Origin: Syntrophus sp. (in: bacteria)
GTDB taxonomy: Bacteria; Desulfobacterota; Syntrophorhabdia; Syntrophorhabdales; Syntrophorhabdaceae
DNA: 32,250 nucleotides
Direction of reading: 5' to 3'
Assembly: GCA_013824835.1 (NCBI GenBank)
Contig: PNOM01000029.1
Span: 1 to 32,250 of the forward strand
Of the stretch, positions 1 to 7,945 are shown one piece after another; within the stretch, counting starts at the first letter, position 1, and each line of letters opens with the position of its first letter. Under the pieces are notes generated by a model. The model saw only the letters and a list, made by a program, of their open reading frames with translations. It was not told where the DNA came from and made no database searches. A program made the translations under genes and the position numbers.

Positions 1-2
1 AT

Positions 3-176
3 CATGCAATCCTTATGATTCAAGATAACGGTATCGGCATTCCTGAATCGATTGATATTGCAACCTCTGCCAAGTTCGGGATGCAGCTTGTCGGCATGCT
101 TACAAGACAGCTTGAAGGGACCATACGGATTGAACGAGAGAACGGGGCGAGGTTTATCCTGGAGTTTGATATATGA
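3..176 (+). CDS. Sensor histidine kinase, C-terminal end (5' truncated by window edge)
   Basis: The reading frame is open from the window edge and ends at TGA 174-176, giving about 57 residues. The visible part is the end of a HATPase domain: a G1-box-like QDNGIGIP, then FGMQLVGMLTRQLEG and a short closing beta strand ending RFILEFDI. The 'LV..L..QL.G' pattern after the G1 box is typical of HisKA_2/HWE-type kinases that feed response regulators, rather than of classical HisKA kinases. The catalytic N box and phospho-accepting His lie upstream of the window. No response regulator follows, so its partner cannot be named. The identity as a kinase is well supported; the subfamily is an inference. 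Confidence 0.75.
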   Translation, partial: HAILMIQDNGIGIPESIDIATSAKFGMQLVGMLTRQLEGTIRIERENGARFILEFDI

Positions 177-376
177 AGTTTTTAGACGATCTCTCCGTAT
201 CAGCTTTCTTATGGTAATTCTTACCATTGAGGGAGAGGTAAAAATTGTGTAGCGGTGGGGACATTGTATCTCAGCGAGCATTAGTCGCATTCCTTCTTGC
301 CCAGCCTTCTCTATTGAGCGGGGCATGCTGGAAGTATTGACCGCAAGATGTCTTGTTATCCCACTATGTGAAATAA

Positions 377-547
377 GTTCGGCGCATTCGAACTGCTAAC
401 CATGTAAGTCAGGCTGTCTTTGCAGCAATTCTCGGTATTGGCAAAACGACAGTACAGCAATGGGAACAAGGCCAGAAGAAACCGAGCGGTCTGGCGCAAC
501 GGCTTCTCGATCTTATTGATCGTAAAGGATTGGAAGCGCTTGGATAG
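377..547 (+). pseudogene. Remnant of a HigA/Xre-family helix-turn-helix antitoxin
   Basis: The frame after the TAA at 374-376 reads VRRIRTANHVSQAVFAAILG, then a GIGKTTVQQWEQG recognition helix, PSG, and ends GLEALG before TAG 545-547. This is the conserved C-terminal two thirds of COG2944/HigA-type regulators (SQ.VFA..L.....VQ.WEQG...PSG). There is no ATG in frame, and the upstream sequence in this frame is closed by a stop, so the N-terminal third seen in the family is missing. No toxin gene of the HigB/RelE type is recognisable before it. I read it as a decayed gene. A short functional fragment from an alternative start (GTT/CGG not plausible) is unlikely. Confidence 0.65.
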
Positions 548-590
548 ACGGGCATAGATATACAAACCGTTGTCCGAAAATCCCTCCCAA

Positions 591-611
591 CCTCCCTTTT
601 TGAAAGGGAGG
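591..611. repeat. Compact hairpin, REP-like
   Basis: CCTCCCTTT and AAAGGGAGG form a 9-base-pair perfect stem around a 3-base loop (TTG). There is no T tract on either side, so it is a poor intrinsic terminator. Short purine/pyrimidine palindromes of this kind recur as dispersed intergenic elements in many genomes; copy number here cannot be judged. Confidence 0.5.
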
Positions 612-707
612 CGTTAAATCCCATATCAAAAGACATGAACAATTGAAGGGGTTTAATAAAATTTTCCGGCATCCGCAATATAAAAATCTAATTGCGCCGG
701 GTTGAGT

Positions 708-842
708 AGCCAATGGCATAGGGTGGGAGCTTCAGATACGTTGGGCTGCGAGCATTGCTGACCGGAGGCGTATCGCGATACGTCGCAGGGCGCAAGCGCA
801 GCAGAGCGGCGCATATGGAGTTTCCACCCTATGCCATTGGCT
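708..842. repeat. 135-base element bounded by perfect 19-base inverted repeats (MITE-like)
   Basis: Bases 708-726 (AGCCAATGGCATAGGGTGG) are the exact reverse complement of 824-842. Inside is GC-rich sequence with a perfect 14-base palindrome CGTATCGCGATACG at 769-782 and a nested pair GCTGCG (745-750) / CGCAGC (797-802), so the whole unit can fold into a branched hairpin. No ORF lies inside. Possible explanations are a MITE or REP-type element mobilised in trans, or a structured RNA. No clear target-site duplication was found at the ends. Confidence 0.7.
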
Positions 843-933
843 TATAAACAGAACCTACTTGTATAAAAAGGTTATTCGCAAGAATTGGACAAGCAAAACA
901 AATTTAATTTACTTACTCTGACTGGTAAAGACT

Positions 934-1770
934 TTATATCGCGCCGGGAAGTTCCTTTAACTGAGCGAGTGAAAAGACCGGCCCGTCTTTGCAGATATAC
1001 TTGGACCCGAGATTACAGCGCCCACAGATACCTATGCCGCATTTCATCCTTGCCTCAAGGGTGGTGATGATATTCTCATCCTTGAACTTAAGCTGGGCAA
1101 GATTCTGGAGCACAAACTTTATCATAATAGGAGGACCACATGTGATTGCAATGGTATCTTCAGGCGATGGCGCTACTTCATTTAATACAGTCGGCACAAA
1201 ACCGACCTTCTTCTTCCATCCCGGATACTCTGCATCTACTGTAAGGATAAGCTCTACATCCTTCCGTGCTTCCCACTCATTCAGGTCCTCTTTGTAGCAG
1301 AGATCCGGCGGGGTCCTGGAACCGTAGATGATGGTGATATCCTTATAATCTGCCCTGTTGTCGAGCATAAAGAGAATCAGGGTGCGAAGGGGGGCTAAAC
1401 CAATCCCGCCGCCGATAAAGAGTATCTTCTTCCCTTTCATCTGCTCATAGGGAAAAGCATTGCCGAGGGGTGCCCTTACGCCCATCTGGTCTCCAGGATA
1501 AAGATCATGGAGAGCCGCAGTCACTTCTCCGGCCTTCATGACGCTGAACTGAAGATAATCCATCCGTGTAGGCGGTGAATTAATAACAAAGGTTGATTCC
1601 CCTACCCCAAAAACGGAAAGCTGGCCAACCTGGCCGGGTTCATATGTGAAGGTCTTCATTCTTTCAGGATCGTTGAATACTACCTGAAAGGATTTGATAT
1701 TTGGTGTTTCTTCGATTACATTTTTAATAGTAACGATTTCCGGCAGATAGGGGTTTATTGTATTGGCCAT
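934..1770 (-). CDS. flxA: FAD/NAD(P)-binding oxidoreductase subunit, FlxA-like
   Basis: 278 residues. The N-terminal half is a ferredoxin-reductase FAD domain. The NAD(P)-binding half begins at ILFIGGGIGLAPLR (about 116-129) and includes TCGPPIMIKF near 210. The end carries the dihydroorotate dehydrogenase-B type 2Fe-2S motif with Cys244, Cys249, Cys252 and Cys260. This architecture is shared with gamma subunits of NiFe/sulfhydrogenases, AsrB and FlxA. As last gene of the hdrCBA-flxDCBA operon, 3 bases after flxB, it is best read as FlxA, the NADH-oxidising entry point that passes electrons to HdrA for flavin-based bifurcation, as known for Desulfovibrio FlxABCD-HdrABC. Cytoplasmic; no signal peptide. 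The reaction is inferred from family and context. Confidence 0.88.
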   Translation of the reverse strand: MANTINPYLPEIVTIKNVIEETPNIKSFQVVFNDPERMKTFTYEPGQVGQLSVFGVGESTFVINSPPTRMDYLQFSVMKAGEVTAALHDLYPGDQMGVRAPLGNAFPYEQMKGKKILFIGGGIGLAPLRTLILFMLDNRADYKDITIIYGSRTPPDLCYKEDLNEWEARKDVELILTVDAEYPGWKKKVGFVPTVLNEVAPSPEDTIAITCGPPIMIKFVLQNLAQLKFKDENIITTLEARMKCGIGICGRCNLGSKYICKDGPVFSLAQLKELPGAI

Positions 1771-1773
1771 TCC

Positions 1774-2814
1774 TTATGCTCCCTGCAAATTTGATACAAT
1801 TTCACTGATGTCCACCGACATGGGACAATATCTGATACATCTGCCGCATCCGCAGCAGGCAATTACACCATTATACTTTTCAGGATAAAAGGAAAACTTG
1901 TGTCCTACCCTGTTTTTGAAACGTTGAAATTTTGTAGGTCTCGGATTGTGGCCGCTTGCTTCCAGGGTAAAGTGCACATACATGCAACCATCCCACGTCC
2001 TGATCCTCTCACCCTTATCCGATGTCTGCTCATCGGTAATATTGAAACAGTAGCATGTAGGACAGAGATAGGTACAGGCACCGCAACTGACGCACTTCGA
2101 TACTGCATTATCCCAGAACTCGTCATTATCAAAGAGCTCAGGTGATACCTTGCCAAGCCCCTTTGGACCAAAGGGATTCTTTACCATAGAATGGACTGCT
2201 TCCTGCTTCTTTGTCGCATCCCCCTGATAGGCTTTCCCGTCTTCTACTCCAGGTCCTTGAAGGATTTCCTTCCCCTTTTCCGTTAAGGCTTCAATAAAAT
2301 AACCTTTTTCAACCTCTGTTATCAGGGCGTCCGAGCCTTCTTTGTCAGCAGGACTGCCACCGACAGCAGTACAGAAACAGCCGGCAGAGGGAGAATTGCA
2401 TGTCATAGTAACGATAGTTGTCTTTTCCCGTCTGCCCTTATAGTAGGGGTCAGGCGTATCGGTCTCCGTGTAAGGCCTGTCGTATACGGTAAATCCTTTT
2501 GCATCGCATGGACGGGAGCCTATTACAATGGTCTTGGGAAAATCAAGATGCTCCTTTAGTTCAACCTCTGTTTTCTGAGGATTGTCAGGATCTTTGATAA
2601 AGGTGAAAGAAAACAGGGTGTCGCTTTGCGGAAAGATCACGGACTTTGGAGGACTGTTTGCAGGCCTCTCAAAACAGAGGGTTTTCTCTTTACCGAAAGG
2701 CCTGAAGAGAACCGTGTCTCCTTCAAGGCACGGCACATAGACCTGCGCCTTTGTACTCAATCCTTCTATGAATGCTCCCCATTTCTCCTTTGGGATAAAA
2801 CCTGTGTCAGCCAT
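1774..2814 (-). CDS. flxB: 4Fe-4S dicluster protein, FlxB-like (sulfhydrogenase beta/AsrA-like)
   Basis: 346 residues. Two 4Fe-4S motifs lie in the C-terminal third: C241VSCGACTYLC with P, and C321GCGRCIRYCP. Extra cysteines occur upstream (TCNSPSAGCFC at 139-148, RPCDAKG at 101-107). This is the layout of AsrA and sulfhydrogenase beta subunits, which pair with an AsrB-like flavoprotein, matching the adjacent flxA. The start codon overlaps the end of flxC, indicating translational coupling. In the Flx complex such proteins carry electrons between the flavoprotein and HdrA. Assignment of B versus C between the two ferredoxin-type subunits is tentative. Confidence 0.82.
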   Translation of the reverse strand: MADTGFIPKEKWGAFIEGLSTKAQVYVPCLEGDTVLFRPFGKEKTLCFERPANSPPKSVIFPQSDTLFSFTFIKDPDNPQKTEVELKEHLDFPKTIVIGSRPCDAKGFTVYDRPYTETDTPDPYYKGRREKTTIVTMTCNSPSAGCFCTAVGGSPADKEGSDALITEVEKGYFIEALTEKGKEILQGPGVEDGKAYQGDATKKQEAVHSMVKNPFGPKGLGKVSPELFDNDEFWDNAVSKCVSCGACTYLCPTCYCFNITDEQTSDKGERIRTWDGCMYVHFTLEASGHNPRPTKFQRFKNRVGHKFSFYPEKYNGVIACCGCGRCIRYCPMSVDISEIVSNLQGA

Positions 2815-3770
2815 TAGAGTTTGTGCTCCTCTATCTTCTTTTCTTCGACGCTAAATGTATACATTGGAGGTTTGTCCTCCGGATTGACTCCCGGTTCATA
2901 GTTATAAAGTGCTTTCATATCGTGGTTCAGCTTCTTTTTCAATGCATTTACCGGGATGCCCATAGGACATACCCGCTCGCATTCGCCGCACTCTACGCAT
3001 CTTCCTGCAAGGTGAATGCTGTGTATCATATGAAACATAAACTTTTCCGAAAGGTTCGATTTCTGACTGATCCAGTGGGGATCACGGCTTTCTGCAATAC
3101 AACTGTCCTGACATACACACATGGGACATGCGTTTCTGCATGCATAGCAACGTATGCACCGGTCAAACTCCTTTTCCCAGTAAACCTTCCGTTCTTCGAG
3201 AGATTTACCTTCAAACTCTTCTACATCTTTGTATACATCCTCAGGTGCCTTGACTGACTTGATGGGCTCGGCTGCAAGGTGATCGTACACCACAGGCGTA
3301 GGATAGAGACAGGTGCTGCACTTGTCAGGAGACACATCTGCCAGGGAAAGCTTTGTCTCCCCTGCAGGGGTCTTTACCAGAATAGCGCCATCCGCTTCAA
3401 AGACTACATCTTCAATAGGCTGATGATTCACCTTGTCAAGCACCTTTTTTACGCTTACCACTCCAGTACAGGGTATGCCGACAACCACTACCTTGCTGCG
3501 GTCGATCAGTCCTTCCTGCATATATTGTACAATCGTTCTGCTGTCACACCCCTTTACCACCACACCCACCTTCTTCGCTTTAAGGGAAGGGAGGAAACTC
3601 GCAAGGTTCTGAACGCAGACAGGACTCCAGATAATCTCTTCAATCTGCTCTGCCTTATTGATAAAGCATGGTGTAGCATGAAGTTTATCAAAACCCTGTT
3701 TATAGCCTATGACTACATCAACGTCTTTTAAAACGTCAGTTATTATTTCTTTCATTTTCTCAGGACCCAC
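2814..3770 (-). CDS. flxC: Iron-sulfur electron-transfer subunit, FlxC-like
   Basis: 318 residues. The N-terminal part (about 1-170) contains a VVVKGCDSRTI motif and GIPCTGV, as in F420-reducing hydrogenase beta-like proteins, and a C151STC pair. Then come two ferredoxin motifs: C205IRCYACRNACP followed by CVCQDSC, and C258VECGECERVCP. The start is a GTG at 3770: the minus strand shows GGAGG six bases before it, whereas the in-frame ATG five codons later has no suitable spacing. It overlaps the flxD end by 11 bases, so the subunits are probably made stoichiometrically. It links the NADH module to the Hdr module; the electron path is inferred. Confidence 0.8.
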   Translation of the reverse strand: MGPEKMKEIITDVLKDVDVVIGYKQGFDKLHATPCFINKAEQIEEIIWSPVCVQNLASFLPSLKAKKVGVVVKGCDSRTIVQYMQEGLIDRSKVVVVGIPCTGVVSVKKVLDKVNHQPIEDVVFEADGAILVKTPAGETKLSLADVSPDKCSTCLYPTPVVYDHLAAEPIKSVKAPEDVYKDVEEFEGKSLEERKVYWEKEFDRCIRCYACRNACPMCVCQDSCIAESRDPHWISQKSNLSEKFMFHMIHSIHLAGRCVECGECERVCPMGIPVNALKKKLNHDMKALYNYEPGVNPEDKPPMYTFSVEEKKIEEHKL

Positions 3771-4197
3771 TGTGCGCCTCCGTTGTGGAATGTAAAGGGC
3801 CCAACTTATGAATCTGATTCGTAAAGTCGGTTACCGTCTTCTGCCACCGCTGCCCTTCTGAGGCTGATATCCAGGTATAGTGGAATCGTTTTTCATCGAT
3901 TCCAAGATAAGGAAGCAGCTGTTTCAGCATCTCAAGCCTGCGCCTTGCATAAAAATTGCCATCTGTATAATGACAATCCCGGGGATGACAGCCTGATACA
4001 AGCACACCGTCTGCTCCGTTAAGAAGGGCCTTCACGATAAAAAGAGGATCCACACGGCCTGAACATGGAACCCGGATAATTCTCAGATCTGTAGGCTGTC
4101 TAAAACGGCTTACCCCGGCTGTATCTGCTCCGCCATATGAGCACCAGTTACAGAGAAAACCAACAATTCTGAGCTCTTTGGGGGCTATTTCTGACAT
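3760..4197 (-). CDS. flxD: MvhD/FlxD-like 2Fe-2S protein
   Basis: 145 residues, the usual MvhD size. Five cysteines in the MvhD arrangement are present: Cys16 and Cys19 (CNWC), Cys45 (VPCSGR), Cys70 and Cys75 (GCHPRDC). MvhD docks methanogen hydrogenase on HdrA; in Flx-Hdr systems the same protein connects the flavoprotein module to HdrA. The ATG lies inside the end of hdrA (13-base overlap) with GGAGG ten bases upstream, so the gene is translationally coupled to hdrA. No hydrogenase subunits are present in this operon, which supports the NADH (Flx) rather than hydrogen (Mvh) version. Confidence 0.88.
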   Translation of the reverse strand: MSEIAPKELRIVGFLCNWCSYGGADTAGVSRFRQPTDLRIIRVPCSGRVDPLFIVKALLNGADGVLVSGCHPRDCHYTDGNFYARRRLEMLKQLLPYLGIDEKRFHYTWISASEGQRWQKTVTDFTNQIHKLGPLHSTTEAHSGS

Positions 4198-6146
4198 ATA
4201 GTATTAACCTCCGCTAACAATTGATTATCGGTAAAATGGGACAACTGTATGGCTCCGCACGGACAGGTTGCGGTACAGACACCACATCCGGCACAGACTG
4301 TTTCAATGACGTTTGCCACAATCCGGCCGCCTCTCAGTTCCTTCTCCTTCACCGCACCGAAAGGACAGGTCATTATACATTTAAGACATCCTACACATGT
4401 ATTCTCATTCACCTTGGCTACTGCAGGATCGGATTCAAGCATATCTTTCGAGAAAAGGGCCTGGACTTTGCTTGCTGCAGCACTCCCCTGCCCTACTGAC
4501 GCGGGAATATCCTTTGGACCCTGTGCGCAACCGGCAAGATATACACCCGCCGTGTTCGTTTCAACAGGTCTCAATTTTGGATGGCCTTCTACATAGAAGC
4601 CGAAGGTGTCATATGAGATATGGAGCTTTTCGGCCAATTGCGGAGCCCCTGGCGCAGCCGTTACTGCAGTGGCCAGGACAACCAGATCAGCTTCGACCTC
4701 TACCTGCGTACCAAGAAGGGTATCGGCGCCTACTACCACCATCTTCTTGCCCTTCGGATATATTCTTGAAACCCGGCCTCTCACATATTTGGCCCCGTAA
4801 TCTTCCTGAGCCCTCCGGGTAAATTCATCGTACCCTTTTCCCGGGGAACGTATATCCATATAGAATACATAGGACTGGGAGTCGGGAATATGATCTTTTG
4901 TAAGTATTGCCTGTTTGGCAATATACATGCAGCAGAAATTTGAGCAGTATGGTATACCGCAGGATTTATCCCGTGACCCTGCGCAGGAGACAAACACAAC
5001 AGTCTTGGGCTCCGTCTTGTCTGAGGGCCTTAAAATATGACCTTCTGTCGGGCCTGAAGCATTGAGGAGCCTCTCATACTGAATACCGGTAATTACGTCA
5101 GGATAACGCCCTGCCCCATATTCCGGAAATTTATCCATGTCAACAAGACCATACCCTGATGCCACGATAATTGCACCAACATCCTCGGTTATTATCTCAT
5201 CCTGCATCTCGTAATTTATAGCCCCCGTGGGACATATCTTTGCACATACGCCGCATTTCCCCTTTACAAACTGCCTGCAGTAATTGGGGTCTATTTTTGC
5301 CTTTTTCGGTATTGCCTGAGGAAAGGGTATATTGATTGCCCGGGTCGGCGCTACACCGAAATTAAAATGATCATAGGAGTTTTTGGCCGGGCACTTCTCC
5401 ATACAGGCTCCGCAGCCTGTACATTTTACCCAGTCTACATAGGTTGCCTTTTTCTTGATCTTGATCTGATAGTTGCCTACATAGCCTTTTATGTCATCAA
5501 CTTCCGAGTAGGCATAAAGCTTTATCTTATCATGCTGGGCCACGTCCACCATCTTCGGCCCGAGAATACAGATAGAACAGTCTATGGTAGGAAAGGTCTT
5601 GTCCAGACGGGCCATCATACCACCTACGCTAGGGCTTTTCTCTACAAGGATTACTTCAAGACCGCCGTCTGCACAGTCGAGCGCTGCCTGCATACCTGCA
5701 ACACCGCCGCCGATAACAAGGACCCGTTTATTTACCTTGAAGGACTGTGAGTAAAGAGGCTTATTATTCATTGCCTTCGCAACAGCCATCTTTACTGACT
5801 CAATAGCCTTATTGGTATTTGCTTCCTTATCAAGGCCTATCCAGGAGATGTGCTCCCTGATATTGGCCATCTCAAGGAAATAGCGGTTTAAACCAGCCTT
5901 TTCAATGGTCCGCCTGAAGGTAAGCTCGTGCATCCGGGGAGAACACGCTGCAACTACGATCCTGTTCAGTTTTTCCCTTTTGATTGCCTCTTTAATCTCA
6001 TCCTGGCCGGGTTCGGAGCAGGTATACATATAGTTCGTGGCAAATGCCACACCTGGCACCTTTCTCATTTCTGCAGCCACTTTTGCTACATCAATGGTTC
6101 CGGCAATATTACTTCCGCAATGACAAATGAATACGCCAACCCGCAT
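4185..6146 (-). CDS. hdrA: Heterodisulfide reductase-like subunit A (flavin-bifurcating HdrA)
   Basis: 653 residues, normal for HdrA. The N-terminal domain has CSPRMHE (68-74). The FAD-binding Rossmann motif VIGGGVAGMQAA spans 144-155, followed by VGGMMARLDKTFPTIDCSIC. Four ferredoxin-type motifs are visible: Cys242-252 (CTGCGACMEKC), Cys290-305, Cys584-594 (CVGCLKCIMTC) and Cys618-628 (CAGCGVCTATC). The Cys388, 396, 401, 405, 406 group matches the HdrA-specific cluster. HdrA carries the bifurcating FAD and reduces ferredoxin and HdrB. It starts three bases after hdrB with GAGGAG upstream. The soluble complex probably works reversibly in a syntroph; the direction is not visible from sequence. 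Confidence 0.94.
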   Translation of the reverse strand: MRVGVFICHCGSNIAGTIDVAKVAAEMRKVPGVAFATNYMYTCSEPGQDEIKEAIKREKLNRIVVAACSPRMHELTFRRTIEKAGLNRYFLEMANIREHISWIGLDKEANTNKAIESVKMAVAKAMNNKPLYSQSFKVNKRVLVIGGGVAGMQAALDCADGGLEVILVEKSPSVGGMMARLDKTFPTIDCSICILGPKMVDVAQHDKIKLYAYSEVDDIKGYVGNYQIKIKKKATYVDWVKCTGCGACMEKCPAKNSYDHFNFGVAPTRAINIPFPQAIPKKAKIDPNYCRQFVKGKCGVCAKICPTGAINYEMQDEIITEDVGAIIVASGYGLVDMDKFPEYGAGRYPDVITGIQYERLLNASGPTEGHILRPSDKTEPKTVVFVSCAGSRDKSCGIPYCSNFCCMYIAKQAILTKDHIPDSQSYVFYMDIRSPGKGYDEFTRRAQEDYGAKYVRGRVSRIYPKGKKMVVVGADTLLGTQVEVEADLVVLATAVTAAPGAPQLAEKLHISYDTFGFYVEGHPKLRPVETNTAGVYLAGCAQGPKDIPASVGQGSAAASKVQALFSKDMLESDPAVAKVNENTCVGCLKCIMTCPFGAVKEKELRGGRIVANVIETVCAGCGVCTATCPCGAIQLSHFTDNQLLAEVNTICQK

Positions 6147-6149
6147 CTA

Positions 6150-7124
6150 TCAGGTCTCCTCTGTCTTAGTCTTGTCTTCTTTCTGCTTGGCCTTTCTGGC
6201 CTTTTCCTCTGCCTCAGCAGCAGCTTTATTCTGAGCCAGCTCTTCCACCGTAATCCGCGAACGAATCAGATCGTCAGCGCTTACAATCAATTTATCTATG
6301 CCCAATTCCTTGGGTGTAAGTCCGTAGGTGAGCCCCACAATCTGGCTGAAATAGAGAATGGGGATATTATAATTCGTGCCCATCAAGGCATTCACCTGGC
6401 TCTGCCGTAGATCAAGATTCTGCTGACAGAGAGGGCAGGCAACGGCGATACAGTTTGCACCTGAATCAAGGGCCATGGAGAGCACCTTTGCAGTAAGTCT
6501 GTTTACCATGTCCCGCTTCGGTACGCCGAATGCGGCGCCACAACATTCAAGCTTAAAGACAAAACTGCTGACCTTCACACCCACAGCCTCAAGAATTTTA
6601 TCCATCGAGACAGGGTTTTCAGGGTCATCAAACTGGGCAATCTCAGGCGGCCTGGTGAGAATACATCCGTAATAAGGGGCTACTACAAGATCAGGAAGGG
6701 CGTGGGTTACCTTCTTGGCAACTTCCTCAAGGCCGATGTCCTCATACATGATCTGCAGTGTTGACTTGGAAATTACCCCTCCGTTATAGGGTTCATCAAT
6801 AAGATCGTTTACCTGATCTTTAAAAGATGCGTCACCGGCCATGCCAAGGTGAGCCCTTTTGAATGCAGAAAGGCAGGATGGACAGGGAACGGTAACGGTG
6901 TCAGTGCCCATCTTTTCAATGATGGAAAGGTTACGGGCTGCAAGGGCGGCTGCAAGCACGTGATCGACCGTATGGGCCGGTGTTGAACCACAGCAGCTCC
7001 AATCTTCCGGTTCTTTGAGGTTTACATCAAGGGCCTCCAGCACCAGCTTCATGGACATATCGTATTCAACTGCCGTACCTTCCAAAGAACAACCTGAGTA
7101 GTATGCGTACTCTCTCTCAGCCAT
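6150..7124 (-). CDS. hdrB: Heterodisulfide reductase-like subunit B (double CCG domain)
   Basis: 324 residues with two complete CCG domains: Cys12, Cys44-45, Cys81, Cys84 and Cys154, Cys194-195, Cys230, Cys233. In methanogen HdrB these bind the two non-cubane 4Fe-4S clusters that cleave the disulfide. In bacteria without CoM-S-S-CoB the partner is thought to be a small thiol protein such as DsrC, or another disulfide; none is encoded here. The protein ends in a highly charged Ala/Glu/Lys tail (about residues 300-324) that is longer than in archaeal HdrB and looks disordered. The start overlaps hdrC by 8 bases. Confidence 0.93.
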   Translation of the reverse strand: MAEREYAYYSGCSLEGTAVEYDMSMKLVLEALDVNLKEPEDWSCCGSTPAHTVDHVLAAALAARNLSIIEKMGTDTVTVPCPSCLSAFKRAHLGMAGDASFKDQVNDLIDEPYNGGVISKSTLQIMYEDIGLEEVAKKVTHALPDLVVAPYYGCILTRPPEIAQFDDPENPVSMDKILEAVGVKVSSFVFKLECCGAAFGVPKRDMVNRLTAKVLSMALDSGANCIAVACPLCQQNLDLRQSQVNALMGTNYNIPILYFSQIVGLTYGLTPKELGIDKLIVSADDLIRSRITVEELAQNKAAAEAEEKARKAKQKEDKTKTEET

Positions 7125-7683
7125 GTTTTTTTGCCTTCTCCTGAAATCTTGTAAATATTTTCGCTACTTTATCCCTTCCTTTAATATTATTAGGAAAGAA
7201 GTGTATTTTACCCTTTTCCATTACCTTTGGCCCTAATTCTGCATCGGCAAAGAAATGTCCTGACTTGAGGTTGTAGGCCATGAGCGTCCCCACCTCAAAA
7301 AGTCTCCCGTGCTGCTTCATGGAAGCAAGAAAGGTGTCATAAAAAAGTTTTATATCCTTTTCCGATACCTTGTTCTCCCGGCGGGCAATAATTCTCAAGG
7401 TATCCATTACGTTTGCCACATCTATCTCGCAAGGACACCGTGTGGTACATGTTTCACAGGTCGCACATAACCAAATTGCCTTGGAGGAAAGGATTGTATC
7501 TTTTTGACCGGACTGAAGAAGCCGCATGATCTGGCTCACAGGAAAATCAAAGTAATTGGTATAGGGACAGCCGGCTGTACAGTTACCGCACTGATAGCAG
7601 AGTGATGGATTCTGCCCGCTTTCCTTACTCACTTCCTCAATGAAGTTCCAATCAGTACTCTTTGTGAGATTTATTACATCCAT
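7117..7683 (-). CDS. hdrC: Heterodisulfide reductase-like subunit C
   Basis: 188 residues. Two 4Fe-4S motifs are seen: Cys29, 32, 35, 39 (CYQCGNCTAGC) and Cys73, 76, 79, 83 (CATCETCTTRC). It is the electron-carrying subunit between HdrA and HdrB. It is the first gene of the operon; ATG 7683 is preceded on the minus strand by AAGGCGG about nine bases away. A 262-base intergenic region before it carries a promoter-like pair and a Crp/Fnr-type palindrome, so hdr-flx transcription can be separated from the upstream aromatic genes. Confidence 0.92.
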   Translation of the reverse strand: MDVINLTKSTDWNFIEEVSKESGQNPSLCYQCGNCTAGCPYTNYFDFPVSQIMRLLQSGQKDTILSSKAIWLCATCETCTTRCPCEIDVANVMDTLRIIARRENKVSEKDIKLFYDTFLASMKQHGRLFEVGTLMAYNLKSGHFFADAELGPKVMEKGKIHFFPNNIKGRDKVAKIFTRFQEKAKKHG

Positions 7684-7732
7684 TCTCTAAGCCCGCCTTA
7701 TTAGTTTACTCCATTATTATTAAGACATTTTC

Positions 7733-7762
7733 TATTTATCACATTTTCAAAATGGTTGTCAA
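7733..7762 (-). promoter_or_regulatory. Candidate sigma-70 promoter of hdrCBA-flxDCBA
   Basis: On the minus strand a perfect -35 TTGACA (7757-7762) is followed after 18 bases by TAAATA (7733-7738), a weak -10. The predicted transcription start is near 7726, about 43 bases before the hdrC ATG. The weak -10 with a strong activator-type palindrome upstream would fit an activated promoter. Confidence 0.45.
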
Positions 7763-7808
7763 CTATCGAAATTAGTCAGGTTGTTAATTAATTGGAAAAT
7801 ATGTTGTA

Positions 7809-7824
7809 TGTGATTAATATCACA
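7809..7824. promoter_or_regulatory. Crp/Fnr-family operator upstream of hdrC
   Basis: TGTGATTAATATCACA is a perfect TGTGA-N6-TCACA palindrome, the textbook CRP half-site pair. Its centre lies about 90 bases upstream of the predicted hdrC transcription start, a helical position used by class I activators. It lies beyond the ubiX stop, so hdr-flx is the only sensible target. Which Crp/Fnr paralogue binds is unknown. Confidence 0.6.
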
Positions 7825-7869
7825 ATAAATTCTGTTTATAATAAAATACATCTTTTTTTTCGATAAAAC

Positions 7870-7929
7870 CTTGCAAAAGGTCCTGTTTTTTGCAGAACAA
7901 GAAGATTGCTCAACATTGCCACAGGACCT
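7870..7929 (-). terminator. Possible terminator after ubiX
   Basis: A 9-base-pair perfect inverted repeat, AGGTCCTGT (7878-7886) with ACAGGACCT (7921-7929), lies just past the ubiX stop. On the minus strand it is followed by TTTTGC. The loop of 34 bases is long and the T run short, so termination may be weak. It would partly insulate the aromatic operon from hdr-flx. Confidence 0.35.
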
Positions 7930-7945
7930 CTGGTATGCTCCTGTT

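Larger units (their letters stand above)
177..933. other. 757-base intergenic stretch with no intact gene
   Basis: No frame here encodes a convincing intact protein. It holds, in order, a short perfect inverted repeat (211-217 with 221-227, ATGGTAA/TTACCAT, spacer TTC), the remnant of a helix-turn-helix antitoxin gene (377-547), a compact hairpin (591-611), a 135-base inverted-repeat element (708-842), and an A/T-rich stretch just past the end of flxA. The look is of an accessory insertion site between two conserved blocks. The 211-227 repeat could once have been an operator for the decayed antitoxin; this is only a suggestion. No obvious T-tract terminator for the flx operon was found. Confidence 0.6.

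Noticed and set aside
52-252. 66-codon plus-strand reading frame overlapping the kinase end
   Set aside because: It overlaps the histidine kinase frame, which has clear HATPase motifs; its own product resembles nothing.
2823-3257. 144-codon plus-strand reading frame
   Set aside because: Antisense shadow of flxC, which carries two ferredoxin motifs.
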